64,000 nt of DNA, from contig NZ_JACCBT010000001.1 of NCBI RefSeq assembly GCF_013409045.1, positions 7,976,669-8,040,668 on the forward strand. The letters run 5' to 3'. The notes beneath the pieces were generated by a model. It was not told where the DNA came from and did no database searches. It saw only the letters and a program-made list of their open reading frames with translations. The translations under genes were made by a program, and so were the position numbers. The DNA is from Actinomadura citrea (lineage in GTDB: Bacteria; Actinomycetota; Actinomycetes; Streptosporangiales; Streptosporangiaceae). Shown in pieces: positions 35,340-44,065 of this stretch (positions within the stretch are counted from its first letter, which is position 1; the number at the start of each line of letters is the position of its first letter).

Positions 35340-36143
35340 GTGAACACGGTTCCCGACCGTTGCAAGGAGTTAGACCGGTGCGGGGTGGCCGACCATTGCA
35401 GGGTCGGCGCGGACGACACCCTGCAGATCCGCTGGCCGCGCCCTGTGGCGGAGGGCGAGCGGATCGTCCTGCGCCACGGGCCGTCCGGGGAGGTCCGTAC
35501 GGGGCCGCTCTCGGCCGACCGGCGCTCCGCCGCGCTTCCGGTCGCCGGGCTCGCGCCGGGCGCGTGGGAGGTGCTCCTCGGCGCGGACCGCCCACTGCTG
35601 ACCGACGACCCCGGGTTCTCCTTCGACGGGCTGCGCGAGTACGCCGGGCGGGCGCGGGATCGGGCCGTCCGCGTCGTGCGGCTGCCGGACGGGCGGGCCA
35701 CGCTCGACGTCCGCGAGGTCTCCCCGCACGCGGAGGTCGAGGAGGTGCATCCGCTCGACGGCGAGATCAGGATCACCGGCCGGCTCGCCTACGCCGGGCC
35801 GCGGCCGGGCGGGGCCGCCCTGCTGGTGGCGGTCGCCCGCGAGGGCGGCGGCGAGGAGAGAGGGGGCGCCCGCCTCGACGGGACCGGCTTCGACGCGTGC
35901 CTGGACGTCCACGCGCTCACCCGGTGGGAGCCCTCCCTGTGGGACCTCTGGCTGGACGCGGGCGACGTCCGCGCCCGCCTCGCCACGTTCCTCGACGACG
36001 CGCCGGGCAAGCGCGGCACGCTCTCCTATCCCCGGCAGGTCGTCGCGTCCGGCGGGCGTCGGATGAGCGTGCGGCCGTACTACACGCTGAAGGACGGGCT
36101 GGCGGTCGCCTGCCACCTCCTCCCCGAGGACGACGCCCCATGA
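35340..36143 (+). CDS. Unknown beta-rich protein of the TagF cluster
   Basis: 267 residues, no recognised catalytic motif, signal peptide or membrane helix. The sequence alternates short strands (DDTLQIRWPRPVAEGERIVLRHG, GAWEVLLGADRPLLTDD, GEIRITGRLAYAG, LWDLWLDAGDVRARLATF) and ends SVRPYYTLKDGLAVACHL. The composition and phrases resemble the central insert of the preceding giant protein, so it is probably a detached copy of that sandwich module, acting in trans. Four bases overlap the next GT4 gene (ATGA), so both are co-translated. Start GTG with GGGGAAGG eleven bases upstream. Confidence 0.7.
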   Translation: MNTVPDRCKELDRCGVADHCRVGADDTLQIRWPRPVAEGERIVLRHGPSGEVRTGPLSADRRSAALPVAGLAPGAWEVLLGADRPLLTDDPGFSFDGLREYAGRARDRAVRVVRLPDGRATLDVREVSPHAEVEEVHPLDGEIRITGRLAYAGPRPGGAALLVAVAREGGGEERGGARLDGTGFDACLDVHALTRWEPSLWDLWLDAGDVRARLATFLDDAPGKRGTLSYPRQVVASGGRRMSVRPYYTLKDGLAVACHLLPEDDAP

Positions 36144-37321
36144 AGATCACGTTCCTGCTGCTGGAGGCCTGCGCAATCGACGGCACCGTGCGCAGCACCT
36201 TCACGCTCGCGGACGAGCTGTCCCGCCGCCACGACGTCGAGATCGTCAGCGTGCGGCGCACGGCCGACCGGCCGGTGTTCCCGCTCACGGACCGCGTCCG
36301 GCTGCGCTTCCTGGTCGACGTCCGGCCGGGCGCGAAGGTCTCGTGGCCGAACACCGAGCGCGCCGCCCGGCTCATGGGCGAGCCGACGCGGATCGTCCAT
36401 CCCGAGGAGCGCAGCTTCTCCAAGTACTCCGCCTGGACGGACGAGAGGCTCACCCGCTTCCTCGGCAGGCCGCGCACGGACGTGCTGGTCACCACCCGAG
36501 CCGGGCTCAACCTGATGGCGGCGCGGCTCGCGCCGGCCAAGGTCGTCGTGGTCGGGCAGGAGCACCTCCAGCTCGGCATCAACGACGCCGGGATCCTCGC
36601 CGAGATCGAGGAGCTGTACCCGCGGCTGGACGCCCTCACCTGCCTGACGGCCGCCGACACCGCGGACTACGAGCGCCTGCTGCCCGCCGGCTCGTGTCCC
36701 GTCCACACGATCGGCAACGGGCTGCCCCCCGGGGTGCGTCCGCGGTCGCGGCAGGAGAACAGGGTCGTCGTGGCGGCGGGCCGGATCGTCTGGATCAAGG
36801 GGTTCGACCTGCTCGTCGACGCGTTCGCGAAGGTCGTGGAGAAGCATCCGCAGTGGCGGCTGCGGATCTACGGCGCGGGGCCGCGCCGCGAGGAGACGCG
36901 CCGCCGGGCCACCCGCCTCGGCCTCTACAACCACGTCCGGATGCTGGAGCCGGCCCACGACATGGAGGGCGAGCTGGCCAAGGCGTCCGTCCTCGCCCTG
37001 CCCTCGCGCGCCGAGCCGTTCGGCATGACGATCATCGAGGCGTTCGCGTGCGGGCTGCCGGTGGTCGCCTTCGACTGCCCGCACGGGCCCCGCGAGATCA
37101 TCACCGACGGGGCGGACGGGCTGCTCGTCCCGCCCGAGGACTCCGGCGCGCTCGCCGAGACGCTGATCCGGCTGATCGACGACGTGGAGCTGAGGCGCGC
37201 GATGTCGGCGAACGCCCTCGACTCGGCCGAGCGGTTCGCCGTGCCGGCGGTCGCCGCGCGGTGGGAGCGGCTGCTCGGCGGGCTGGTCGCCGCGCCCCGC
37301 CGCGGCACCGGCCGGAGCTAG
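36140..37321 (+). CDS. GT4-family glycosyltransferase
   Basis: 393 residues, GT-B fold. Starts MKITFLLLEACAIDGTVRSTFTLADELSRRHDVEIVSV, a variant in which the usual GG acceptor loop is ACAIDGT. The donor domain shows VAAGRIVWIKGFDLLVDAFAKV, LRIYGAGPRREET, and E-x7-E in EPFGMTIIEAFACGLPVVAFDCPHGPREII. This subtype (CPHGPREII) is common in teichoic-acid-type clusters where a sugar is put on a polyol chain; that role is inference. It converges with the GT39-like gene, and the two stop codons share the four bases CTAG. Confidence 0.87.
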   Translation: MKITFLLLEACAIDGTVRSTFTLADELSRRHDVEIVSVRRTADRPVFPLTDRVRLRFLVDVRPGAKVSWPNTERAARLMGEPTRIVHPEERSFSKYSAWTDERLTRFLGRPRTDVLVTTRAGLNLMAARLAPAKVVVVGQEHLQLGINDAGILAEIEELYPRLDALTCLTAADTADYERLLPAGSCPVHTIGNGLPPGVRPRSRQENRVVVAAGRIVWIKGFDLLVDAFAKVVEKHPQWRLRIYGAGPRREETRRRATRLGLYNHVRMLEPAHDMEGELAKASVLALPSRAEPFGMTIIEAFACGLPVVAFDCPHGPREIITDGADGLLVPPEDSGALAETLIRLIDDVELRRAMSANALDSAERFAVPAVAARWERLLGGLVAAPRRGTGRS

Positions 37322-38841
37322 CCGGACTCGGCGTCGATCTTCGCCCGGGACGCCGGCCGCTGCTCCTCCCGCGGCGGGGGCACGGGCTGCGGGCGGAGCG
37401 ACGGGAACAGCGCCAGGCCGAGCGCGACGCACGCGAACGGGACGGCGGGCATGACGTAGCGGTAGTCGAAGTCGGCGGTCGCGGCGGGGATCACCAGCAG
37501 CGCCAGGCTCGTCCCCCACGGGAGCAGCGCGCCCGCCGCCCAGTGCCGGACGGGCCGGGCAAGGCGCCACCGCCCGTTCGACCGCGCGTGCGGCACCGCC
37601 CCGGCGAGCCCGGCGAGCAGCAGGACGCCGAGGATCGTGCCGGGCATGACCACGTGGTCCTGGTAGGCGAGGACCTGCCCCGCCCACGGCCGGACGACCC
37701 GGGTCTCGCCGTCCCCGCCGTACCGCCCGGCGAGGCGCGCCTGCCTGTCGCTCCAGGCCTCGCCCTCGGGGAACTCGTACTGGAGCCACGTCCACGGCGT
37801 GGGGTACGGCTGCCGGTGCCAGGTGAACGCCCTCAGCGTGTCGCGGACGACGACCTCCGCGTAGTCGACGGGCTGCGCCTTGATCGCGGCCCAGGCGAAC
37901 TCGCCTGCGAGCCGGTTGCCGTCCTCGCCGTAGACCCAGCCCGGGATGCGGCGGAACGGGGAGTCGGGCGTCCACATCACCGAGAACGACCTGGAGATCC
38001 GGGGATCGCTCCGCTCCGGGCACATGATCGCCAGCTCGGGCCGGGGCCTGATCACCCGGCAGTCCGCGAACGCGGCGGTGCGCCCGTACAGGAACACCTG
38101 GTCGGCCTTGGCGAGCTTGTACTGGCCGTACTCCGCGTGGAACCAGACCAGGTAGCCGGCGACGGGCAGGACGAACGCGACCGCCGCCGCCGCGCAGGCC
38201 CTCCAGCCCGCCCTCCTGATCAGCATCGCGGCCAGGATCAGGGCGACCAGCGGCAGGCCCGCCGTCCGGGTGAGCGACGCGCACGCCGTGAGCACCCCGG
38301 CCAGGGCGCCGAGCCACCATGTCGGCCGGCGCCGCCACAGCACGGCCGTCACCGCCGCGAGCAGCAGGAACGCGAACAGCGAGTCCGACATGAGCATGTG
38401 CTCAAGGGCGATCTGGTGCACGGGGATCAGCACCGGGACGGTCAGCAGCGCCGCCGCCGTGCCGGGCAGCCACACGCGCCGTCTCCTGTCGTCCGTGACG
38501 GGCCAGGCCGCCCGTCCCGCACGCCAGACCAGGACGTACACCAGGACACCGGTCAATACCCCGACGGCGTGCTGGACGGACACCATCAGGCCGAAACTGT
38601 GGAACGGCTTGAGCAGCCACAGCAAGATCGGATATCCACTGGGGCGCGTCTCGTCCGGCCGGAACCGGATCGCGGCCTCCAGGTACCCGGGCGAATCGCC
38701 GAACCACAGCGGCGCCGGATAGGCGAGGACGGCGACGGCCCGGATCCAGACCGCGACCGCGAGCACTCCGAGGAACGGCAGGTGGGGAAGGACGGAACGC
38801 ACACGCACCCCGCCTCGTGTACCCACGGCGGTGATCGTCAT
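37318..38841 (-). CDS. GT39-like multispanning membrane protein
   Basis: 507 residues with about ten to eleven hydrophobic helices. LWFGDSPGYLEAAIRFRPDETRPSGYPILLWLL near the N-terminus has the Asp of GT-C enzymes in the first outer loop and the following basic residues; further outer-loop sequence at residues about 240-370 contains Cys and Trp clusters (DCRVIRPRPELAIMCPERSD, AFTWHRQPYPTPWTWLQYEFP). It likely uses a polyprenyl-phosphate sugar on the outer face. Acceptor unknown. The opposite orientation to its neighbours suggests independent control; the 90 bases before 38932 contain divergent promoters. Confidence 0.75.
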   Translation of the reverse strand: MTITAVGTRGGVRVRSVLPHLPFLGVLAVAVWIRAVAVLAYPAPLWFGDSPGYLEAAIRFRPDETRPSGYPILLWLLKPFHSFGLMVSVQHAVGVLTGVLVYVLVWRAGRAAWPVTDDRRRRVWLPGTAAALLTVPVLIPVHQIALEHMLMSDSLFAFLLLAAVTAVLWRRRPTWWLGALAGVLTACASLTRTAGLPLVALILAAMLIRRAGWRACAAAAVAFVLPVAGYLVWFHAEYGQYKLAKADQVFLYGRTAAFADCRVIRPRPELAIMCPERSDPRISRSFSVMWTPDSPFRRIPGWVYGEDGNRLAGEFAWAAIKAQPVDYAEVVVRDTLRAFTWHRQPYPTPWTWLQYEFPEGEAWSDRQARLAGRYGGDGETRVVRPWAGQVLAYQDHVVMPGTILGVLLLAGLAGAVPHARSNGRWRLARPVRHWAAGALLPWGTSLALLVIPAATADFDYRYVMPAVPFACVALGLALFPSLRPQPVPPPREEQRPASRAKIDAESG

Positions 38842-38931
38842 GTGACCGGACGATCACGATCCGGGAGATCCCCGGTGACCGGAACCGGACAGCCGATACG
38901 ATCAGACCGCTCCGCGAACGAAAGGAACCCC

Positions 38932-39942
38932 ATGGCGAACTTCACGCTCGATGACGTTCGGCAACGGACGTACAAGGCGCGTGACGCCTGGTGGACCGTG
39001 CTCCTGGTCGACCCGCTCGCCGCAAGGCTGGTCAAGTTCACGGCCAACCGGACGCGCGTGACGCCGAACCAGCTCACCGTCGGCGCGCTCGTCCTCGGCC
39101 TCGCCGCCGGCGCCTGCTTCGCCGTCGCGTCCTGGCCGTGGCTGCTCGCCGGCGCGCTGCTGTACCACCTGTCGTTCACGCTCGACTGCATGGACGGCAA
39201 GATCGCCCGGTTGAAGGGCACCGGCTCGGTGTTCGGCGCCTGGCTCGACTACATCTTCGACCGCGTCCGCGTCCTGGCCTGCGCGATCGCCCTGATGGCC
39301 GGACAGTACGCCGCCACCGGCAACGTCGCCTACGTCTGGACGGCGCTCGGCGTCGTCTTCCTCGACATGCTGCGCTACATGGACGCGCTGGAGATCTACA
39401 AGGTCCGCTCGCAGATGCGGACGACCCTCAACGCGGCCCGCGAGGAGGCCCGGACGCTGGAACTCGCGGCCCGCCGCGCCAACGGCGATCTGGGGGACGC
39501 CGACGAGGACCTGCGCTCCGCCGAGGCGCTCACCGAGGACCCCGAGGCCGACGCGGAGAACCGGGTCGTCGGCGACGACCCCAACGCGGCGGCCCTGCAG
39601 GCGGGCTTCAACCAGCGCTTCCCCTGGTACGCCCGCATCCGCAACGTCCTCATGGCGGGCCGTATCCGCCCCCACCTGATCAGCGGCATCGAGTTCCAGA
39701 TGGGCGTCTTCATCGTCGCCCCGATCGCCGCAGCGATCGTGCCGGGCGCCATCATCCCCGTCGTGATCCTCAGCGGCATCGGCCTGCTGGCCTTCGAGCT
39801 GATCATCATCTACAAGTTCTGGCTCTCCAGCCGCGACTACAGCCGCAGCCTCACCAAGCTCAACGCCAAGATCGAGACCCACCGCGCCGAGCTTCCCGCC
39901 GAGCCCGTCCAGGCCGGCGCCGTCGTCGGCAGCTCCGGCTGA
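38932..39942 (+). CDS. CDP-alcohol phosphatidyltransferase with acidic insert
   Basis: 336 residues. The full catalytic motif is present: D85, D88, G89, A92, R93, G102, D106, D110 (LDCMDGKIARLKG ... FGAWLDYIFDR). Typical family members have about 200 residues; here an insert at about residues 165-225, rich in Glu, Asp, Arg and Ala (EEARTLELAARRANGDLG, EDLRSAEALTEDPEADAE), separates the helices. The enzyme replaces CMP on a CDP-alcohol with an acceptor alcohol at the membrane. In this cluster it may make a phospholipid or a polyol-phosphate head group. GAAAGGA precedes the ATG. Confidence 0.88.
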   Translation: MANFTLDDVRQRTYKARDAWWTVLLVDPLAARLVKFTANRTRVTPNQLTVGALVLGLAAGACFAVASWPWLLAGALLYHLSFTLDCMDGKIARLKGTGSVFGAWLDYIFDRVRVLACAIALMAGQYAATGNVAYVWTALGVVFLDMLRYMDALEIYKVRSQMRTTLNAAREEARTLELAARRANGDLGDADEDLRSAEALTEDPEADAENRVVGDDPNAAALQAGFNQRFPWYARIRNVLMAGRIRPHLISGIEFQMGVFIVAPIAAAIVPGAIIPVVILSGIGLLAFELIIIYKFWLSSRDYSRSLTKLNAKIETHRAELPAEPVQAGAVVGSSG

Positions 39943-39957
39943 CCCGTACCGCATCAG

Positions 39958-39986
39958 GGTCCCCGCGGCGCCGCCGCGGGGACCTT
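39958..39986 (+). terminator. Hairpin terminator after the CDP-alcohol phosphatidyltransferase gene
   Basis: Perfect inverted repeat GGTCCCCGCGGCG (39958-39970) / CGCCGCGGGGACC (39972-39984), effectively an 11-bp stem with a short loop, followed by TTCT. It lies between this gene and a convergent one. Confidence 0.75.
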
Positions 39987-40031
39987 CTGCTGGAAGGACC
40001 TTTCCCGGGCCCTCCTCCGGCAGTTTTAGAC

Positions 40032-42197
40032 CTAGCCGGTGAGGACGTCCGTCCACTGGCGGCAGACCTCGTCCAGGCCGTAGGCGGCCCTCACCTGGGC
40101 GCGGGCCTGCTCGGCGTCGTCCTGCCAGCGGTTCAGGGAGACCGTGGTGGCGATCGACGCGGCCATGGCCGAGGTGTCGTCGTGGATCCAGCGGCGCTCG
40201 TAGATGGTGTCGGCGCCGGGCCAGGGCAGCAGGGCCGGGACGGCGCCCGAGGCCATGCCCTCGGCGGGGGCGAGGTGGAAGCTCTCGTCGTCGCTGGTGG
40301 ACAGGACCCAGCCGATGCGGCGCAGCCAGGAGGACACGTCGCGGCCGTAGGAGTCGAACACGACGCCGCCGGAGAGAACGCGGGAGCGCCGGATGCGGCG
40401 GAAGACCTCCTCGTAGTGGGCCCGCTCCTCGTCCTTCTGCCAGATCCACCAGTACTCCCAGGGGAGCTTGGACTTGACGAAGAGGGTGAAGCGGGGGTCG
40501 TCGCGGCGGAGCTCCTCGACCACGTCCAGGGCCAGGTCCAGGCGCTTGCGGGACGGGGCGATGCCGATCATCCCGAGGTGGTGCTCGGCGCCGGGGAGCT
40601 TGGCGCGGTCGAGCTGCGCGTCGTCCACCCAGTTCGGGACCGTGACGACCTTCTCGGCGGGCCAGCCGGTGATCTCGCGGGTCAGCGCGTTGTAGTGGGG
40701 GCTGACGCAGATGACCTGGTCGACGGCGCCGATGTCGAGCTGCCTCGGCCAGGCCGCGTACAGCTCGAAGCGGTGCAGGCGCACGACGAGGCGCTGGTCC
40801 GGGCGCTTGCGCTGGGCGTACCAGAGGGCGTTCGGTCCGCACCACTCGCAGACGATGACGTCAGCCCAGTCGACCAGGGCCTGGCTGCGCTCCTCGTCGT
40901 GGGCCTTCAGCGCGGCCCAGTGGTCGACCCGGACCTCCAGGTCGGGACGGGAGCGCAGGTAGTCCAGCAGGCGGGAGAAGAACTTCAGGTCGTGGCCCGC
41001 CACGCCCACGCGCAGCCGCCGCCCCTTCACGGCGAGGACCTTCTCGGACGGTTCCGGGAACGCCTGCGCCAGATGCTCGCGGAGGCGGGCGGCGGCCGCG
41101 TCGAGGGTGAATCCGGCGGCGGCCGCGCGGCAGCGGTCCGCGGCGAGCGTGAAGACCTCCGGGTTCTTGCCGATGAGCGTCAGTGCGTCGAGCACGTCGT
41201 CCTCGGTGGCGGCGAACAGCGGGTAGTCGGTCCCGAGGAGCCGTTCGTGCATCGGGGTGCGGTTGAGGACGACCGGGACGCCGAGCGTCCCGCACTCCAG
41301 CACCTTCGTGGACAGTTCGAGGCTGGCGTCCAGGGAGGCGTCGCGCCAGGACAGGCCCACGTCGCCGGCGGCGGTCAGGCGCATCGCCTCGGCCCGCGGG
41401 TGGCCGCCGTGCCAGACGACTCCCTCGCCCGTCTCCAGCGCGGTCCTCATCCGGGCCGCGAAGCCGGGATCGGACGGGTCGTCGTGGATCTTGTCGCCGA
41501 CCATGTGCAGCTCGGCGTCCACGCCGCGCATGGCCAGCAGGCGCGGAAGGGACGTCATCTCGTAGGTGTTCCAGCGCGGCGCGAACTTGCCGGTGTAGAC
41601 GAGGCGGAGCGGGCCGTCGGAGGGGCCGGGGCGGCGCGTCTCCAGGCCGTCCGGGAGCACGACCACCGGCGGGAACAGCACGCTCTTGCCGGCGGTCGCC
41701 GGGACGGCGCCCTCCAGGAACCCGCGCAGCTCCTCGGTCTGGCAGAGCAGCACGCGGGAGGCGTCCGCGATCCGGCGCAGGTCGGCCTTGGCCGAGGCGG
41801 TGAACTCCGCGGCCGACTGCGGGACGTCGGTGAGGTACGTCCACAGCCGCCCGGCCATCGGGCCCGCGGCGAGCTTGCCCGCGAGGATGCGGCCGCGCAC
41901 GACGACGAGGTCGTACGGGTCCTCCTCGTCGACGCGGGCGAGCACGGCCGCGGCCTGCCGCGCGACCATGCCGGCGGAGCCCTCGAACAGGCCCTCGGCG
42001 TGCGGGCTGCGGACGGTGACGCCGGGCAGGGCGCGCAGCGGGTCGACGAGCCGGCCGGTCCGGACGGGGGCCTTGAGGACCAGCGTCACCTCGCAGCCGG
42101 CGCGTACCAGGGCCTGCACCATGCCCTGGGCCCAGATGGCCGACCCGTCGATGATGTTGAGGTCGACGTCGCCGTAGACGAGGGCACGTGGTCGCAC
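40032..42197 (-). CDS. Tandem double GT-B glycosyltransferase
   Basis: 721 residues with two complete GT-B modules. The first (residues about 1-340) runs from PRALVYGDVDLNIIDGSAIWAQGMVQALVRAGCEVTLVL to LRLVYTGKFAPRWNTYEM, then AEAMRLTAAGDVGLSW and the donor helix ELSTKVLECGTLGVPVVLNRTP. The second (from about residue 345) starts LRVGVAGHDLKFFSRLLDYLR and includes WADVIVCEWCGPNALWY, VSPHYNALTREITGWPAEKVVTVPNWVD, MIGIAPSRKRLDLALDVVEEL and SFHLAPAEGMASGAVPALLPWPGAD. Such fused enzymes build a disaccharide or alternate two sugars. The GTG has GAAAGGA upstream. It lies 11 bases from the coiled-coil gene in one operon with wecB. Confidence 0.86.
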   Translation of the reverse strand: MRPRALVYGDVDLNIIDGSAIWAQGMVQALVRAGCEVTLVLKAPVRTGRLVDPLRALPGVTVRSPHAEGLFEGSAGMVARQAAAVLARVDEEDPYDLVVVRGRILAGKLAAGPMAGRLWTYLTDVPQSAAEFTASAKADLRRIADASRVLLCQTEELRGFLEGAVPATAGKSVLFPPVVVLPDGLETRRPGPSDGPLRLVYTGKFAPRWNTYEMTSLPRLLAMRGVDAELHMVGDKIHDDPSDPGFAARMRTALETGEGVVWHGGHPRAEAMRLTAAGDVGLSWRDASLDASLELSTKVLECGTLGVPVVLNRTPMHERLLGTDYPLFAATEDDVLDALTLIGKNPEVFTLAADRCRAAAAGFTLDAAAARLREHLAQAFPEPSEKVLAVKGRRLRVGVAGHDLKFFSRLLDYLRSRPDLEVRVDHWAALKAHDEERSQALVDWADVIVCEWCGPNALWYAQRKRPDQRLVVRLHRFELYAAWPRQLDIGAVDQVICVSPHYNALTREITGWPAEKVVTVPNWVDDAQLDRAKLPGAEHHLGMIGIAPSRKRLDLALDVVEELRRDDPRFTLFVKSKLPWEYWWIWQKDEERAHYEEVFRRIRRSRVLSGGVVFDSYGRDVSSWLRRIGWVLSTSDDESFHLAPAEGMASGAVPALLPWPGADTIYERRWIHDDTSAMAASIATTVSLNRWQDDAEQARAQVRAAYGLDEVCRQWTDVLTG

Positions 42198-42208
42198 GGT
42201 GGTTCCTT

Positions 42209-42937
42209 TCAACGGGCCGGACCGCTCGTGGAGGCGCGGTCTCCCGCGCCGTCCGGCGGCGGCGCCGGGTCGAGGAGCCGGGCGAGCCCGGCGGGCGCGG
42301 TGGCGGTCGCGTCCCAGTGCAGGGACGCCAGGGTGGCCGGCGGCGCCTCGCCCCACAGGACGAGCGGGAGCGAGCGGGCCGCGGCGATCCGGCGGATCTC
42401 GTGCAGGGCCAGATCGCGGTCGTACATGCCGGGGACGCCCAGGTAGGCCCACGGCCCGCCGGGCTCGCCGGCCGCCGCGTCCACCACGAGCGCGTCCACG
42501 TCGGCGGCTTCGAGGGCGATCGCGGCGTCGTGCGGGTAGAGGGCGACGACCTTGGCGTGCTCGGCGAGGACGGCGGCCGTGCCGGGCGCGAGCACGCCCG
42601 CGATGATCGGGACGTCGGACGGGCCCGCGACGAGCAGGCGGTCCTCCGGCCGGTCCACGCGGTCCGGCTGGACGCCGCCGGCGGCGGCGCGCGCCGCCGC
42701 CGAGACCGGGGCGCTGCGCTTGCGCCAGAGCCGGTACAGCTCCTTCGGCAGCCGCTTGCCGCGCTTGGGGTTGCGCGCCGCGCCGGCGACCAGCCGCCCG
42801 AACTGCACGGCCGTCGAGGCCTCCAGGGCCGCGAGCCGCCTCTCCATCTCGTCGAGGCGCGCCTCGCGCTCGCGCAGCGTGGACTTCAGCCGCCCGAGCT
42901 GCTGGTAGGCCTTGGCGTTCTTCTCCTCGTCACTCAC
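42209..42937 (-). CDS. Coiled-coil protein of unknown function in the wecB operon
   Basis: 242 residues. The first 45 residues form a charged coiled coil (YQQLGRLKSTLREREARLDEMERRLAALEAS), followed by a basic segment and an alpha/beta region (VPIIAGVLAPGTAAVLAEHAKVVALYPHDAAIALEAADVDALVVDAAAGEPG) that looks like one Rossmann-like half of a GT-B or response-regulator-like fold without catalytic motif. Its GTG overlaps the wecB stop by eight bases and it precedes the double glycosyltransferase by eleven, so it is made with both. It may organise the glycosyltransferases; that is inference. Confidence 0.7.
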   Translation of the reverse strand: MSDEEKNAKAYQQLGRLKSTLREREARLDEMERRLAALEASTAVQFGRLVAGAARNPKRGKRLPKELYRLWRKRSAPVSAAARAAAGGVQPDRVDRPEDRLLVAGPSDVPIIAGVLAPGTAAVLAEHAKVVALYPHDAAIALEAADVDALVVDAAAGEPGGPWAYLGVPGMYDRDLALHEIRRIAAARSLPLVLWGEAPPATLASLHWDATATAPAGLARLLDPAPPPDGAGDRASTSGPAR

Positions 42938-44024
42938 CCAGGAACTCCATGATCACTTCGGCGATGCGGGGGCCGGCGTGGCCGTCCCACAGCGGCGGCG
43001 TGCGCCCGCCCGTCCCGCCCCCGGGCGCCGATCCCCCTTCCAGGCATTTGCGGACCCCCGGCACCAGCTCCTCGAACGTGACGAGCCGGTTCGTGCCGTG
43101 GGTGATCGTGATCGGCCGTTCGGTGTTGGGGCGGACGGTCAGGCACGGCACCCCGAGGATCGTCGTCTCCTCCTGCAGGCCCCCCGAGTCCGTGACGACC
43201 GCCGCCGCCCCCCGCACGGCCGCGATGAAGTCGATGTACCCGAGCGGCTCCAGAATGTGCACGCGGTCGTGCCCGTCCAGCCCGGCGGCCAGCAGGTTCG
43301 CCCGCCCGCGCGGGTGGACGGGGATGACGAGGTCGGCGAGGTCGGCGACGCCGTGCAGGCGCCGGACGAGGGCCGCGGCTGTCTCCGGCGCGTCGACGTT
43401 CGCGGGCCGGTGCATGGTCGCCAGGACGTAGCGCTCCGGCAGCCCGTGCGCCTCCCGCACCGCGGCCGTGTCGAACTGGTCCAGGTTGGCCAGCAGCGTG
43501 TCGATCATCGGGTTGCCGACCAGGTGCGCCCGCTCCACCGCGACGCCCTCCGCCGCCAGGTGGCCGATCCCCTCCGGGCTCGTGACCAGGCACAGCGCGG
43601 AGAGCTGGTCGGTGATCCTGCGGTTGACCTCCTCCGGCATCGTCATGTCGAAGCTGCGCAGCCCGGCCTCCACATGGGCGACCGGGATGTGCAGCTTGGC
43701 CGCGACGAGGGCGGCGGCGATCGTCGAGTTCACGTCGCCGTACACGATGACGAGCGCGGGTGAACGCCCCGTGAACTCCTTCTCCAGCCCGATCATGAGC
43801 GCGGCGGTCTGCTCGGCGTGTCCGCCCGACCCGACGCCGAGGTTGACGTCGGGCTCGGGAAGCCCGAGCTGGTCGAAGAAGATCTCCGACATCCGCGCGT
43901 CGTAGTGCTGGCCGGTGTGGATCACCGCCTGCTCGGCGCCCGCCGCGGCGAGCGCCGATATCACCGGCGCCGCCTTGACGAAGTTGGGCCGCGCCCCGAG
44001 GACGTGCACGATGGGTGCCAACAC
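42930..44024 (-). CDS. wecB: UDP-N-acetylglucosamine 2-epimerase (non-hydrolysing)
   Basis: 364 residues. Converts UDP-GlcNAc to UDP-ManNAc in the cytoplasm. Conserved blocks: HVLGARPNFVKAAPV, HTGQHYD, VYGDVNST, HVEAGLRSFD, MPEEVNRRITDQL, GNPMIDTLL, HRPANVD, and VTDSGGLQEETTILGVPCLT. The GTG at 44024 is favoured because AAGGGA lies five bases upstream; the ATG at 44042 has no such site and a TTG one codon later is also possible. It is first in an operon with the coiled-coil and double-glycosyltransferase genes; wecC is on the opposite strand 1.5 kb away. Confidence 0.94.
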   Translation of the reverse strand: MLAPIVHVLGARPNFVKAAPVISALAAAGAEQAVIHTGQHYDARMSEIFFDQLGLPEPDVNLGVGSGGHAEQTAALMIGLEKEFTGRSPALVIVYGDVNSTIAAALVAAKLHIPVAHVEAGLRSFDMTMPEEVNRRITDQLSALCLVTSPEGIGHLAAEGVAVERAHLVGNPMIDTLLANLDQFDTAAVREAHGLPERYVLATMHRPANVDAPETAAALVRRLHGVADLADLVIPVHPRGRANLLAAGLDGHDRVHILEPLGYIDFIAAVRGAAAVVTDSGGLQEETTILGVPCLTVRPNTERPITITHGTNRLVTFEELVPGVRKCLEGGSAPGGGTGGRTPPLWDGHAGPRIAEVIMEFLGE

Positions 44025-44065
44025 AATTTCCCTTCTGTTCATCGGGGTTGCCTACGGTCCGGCCT

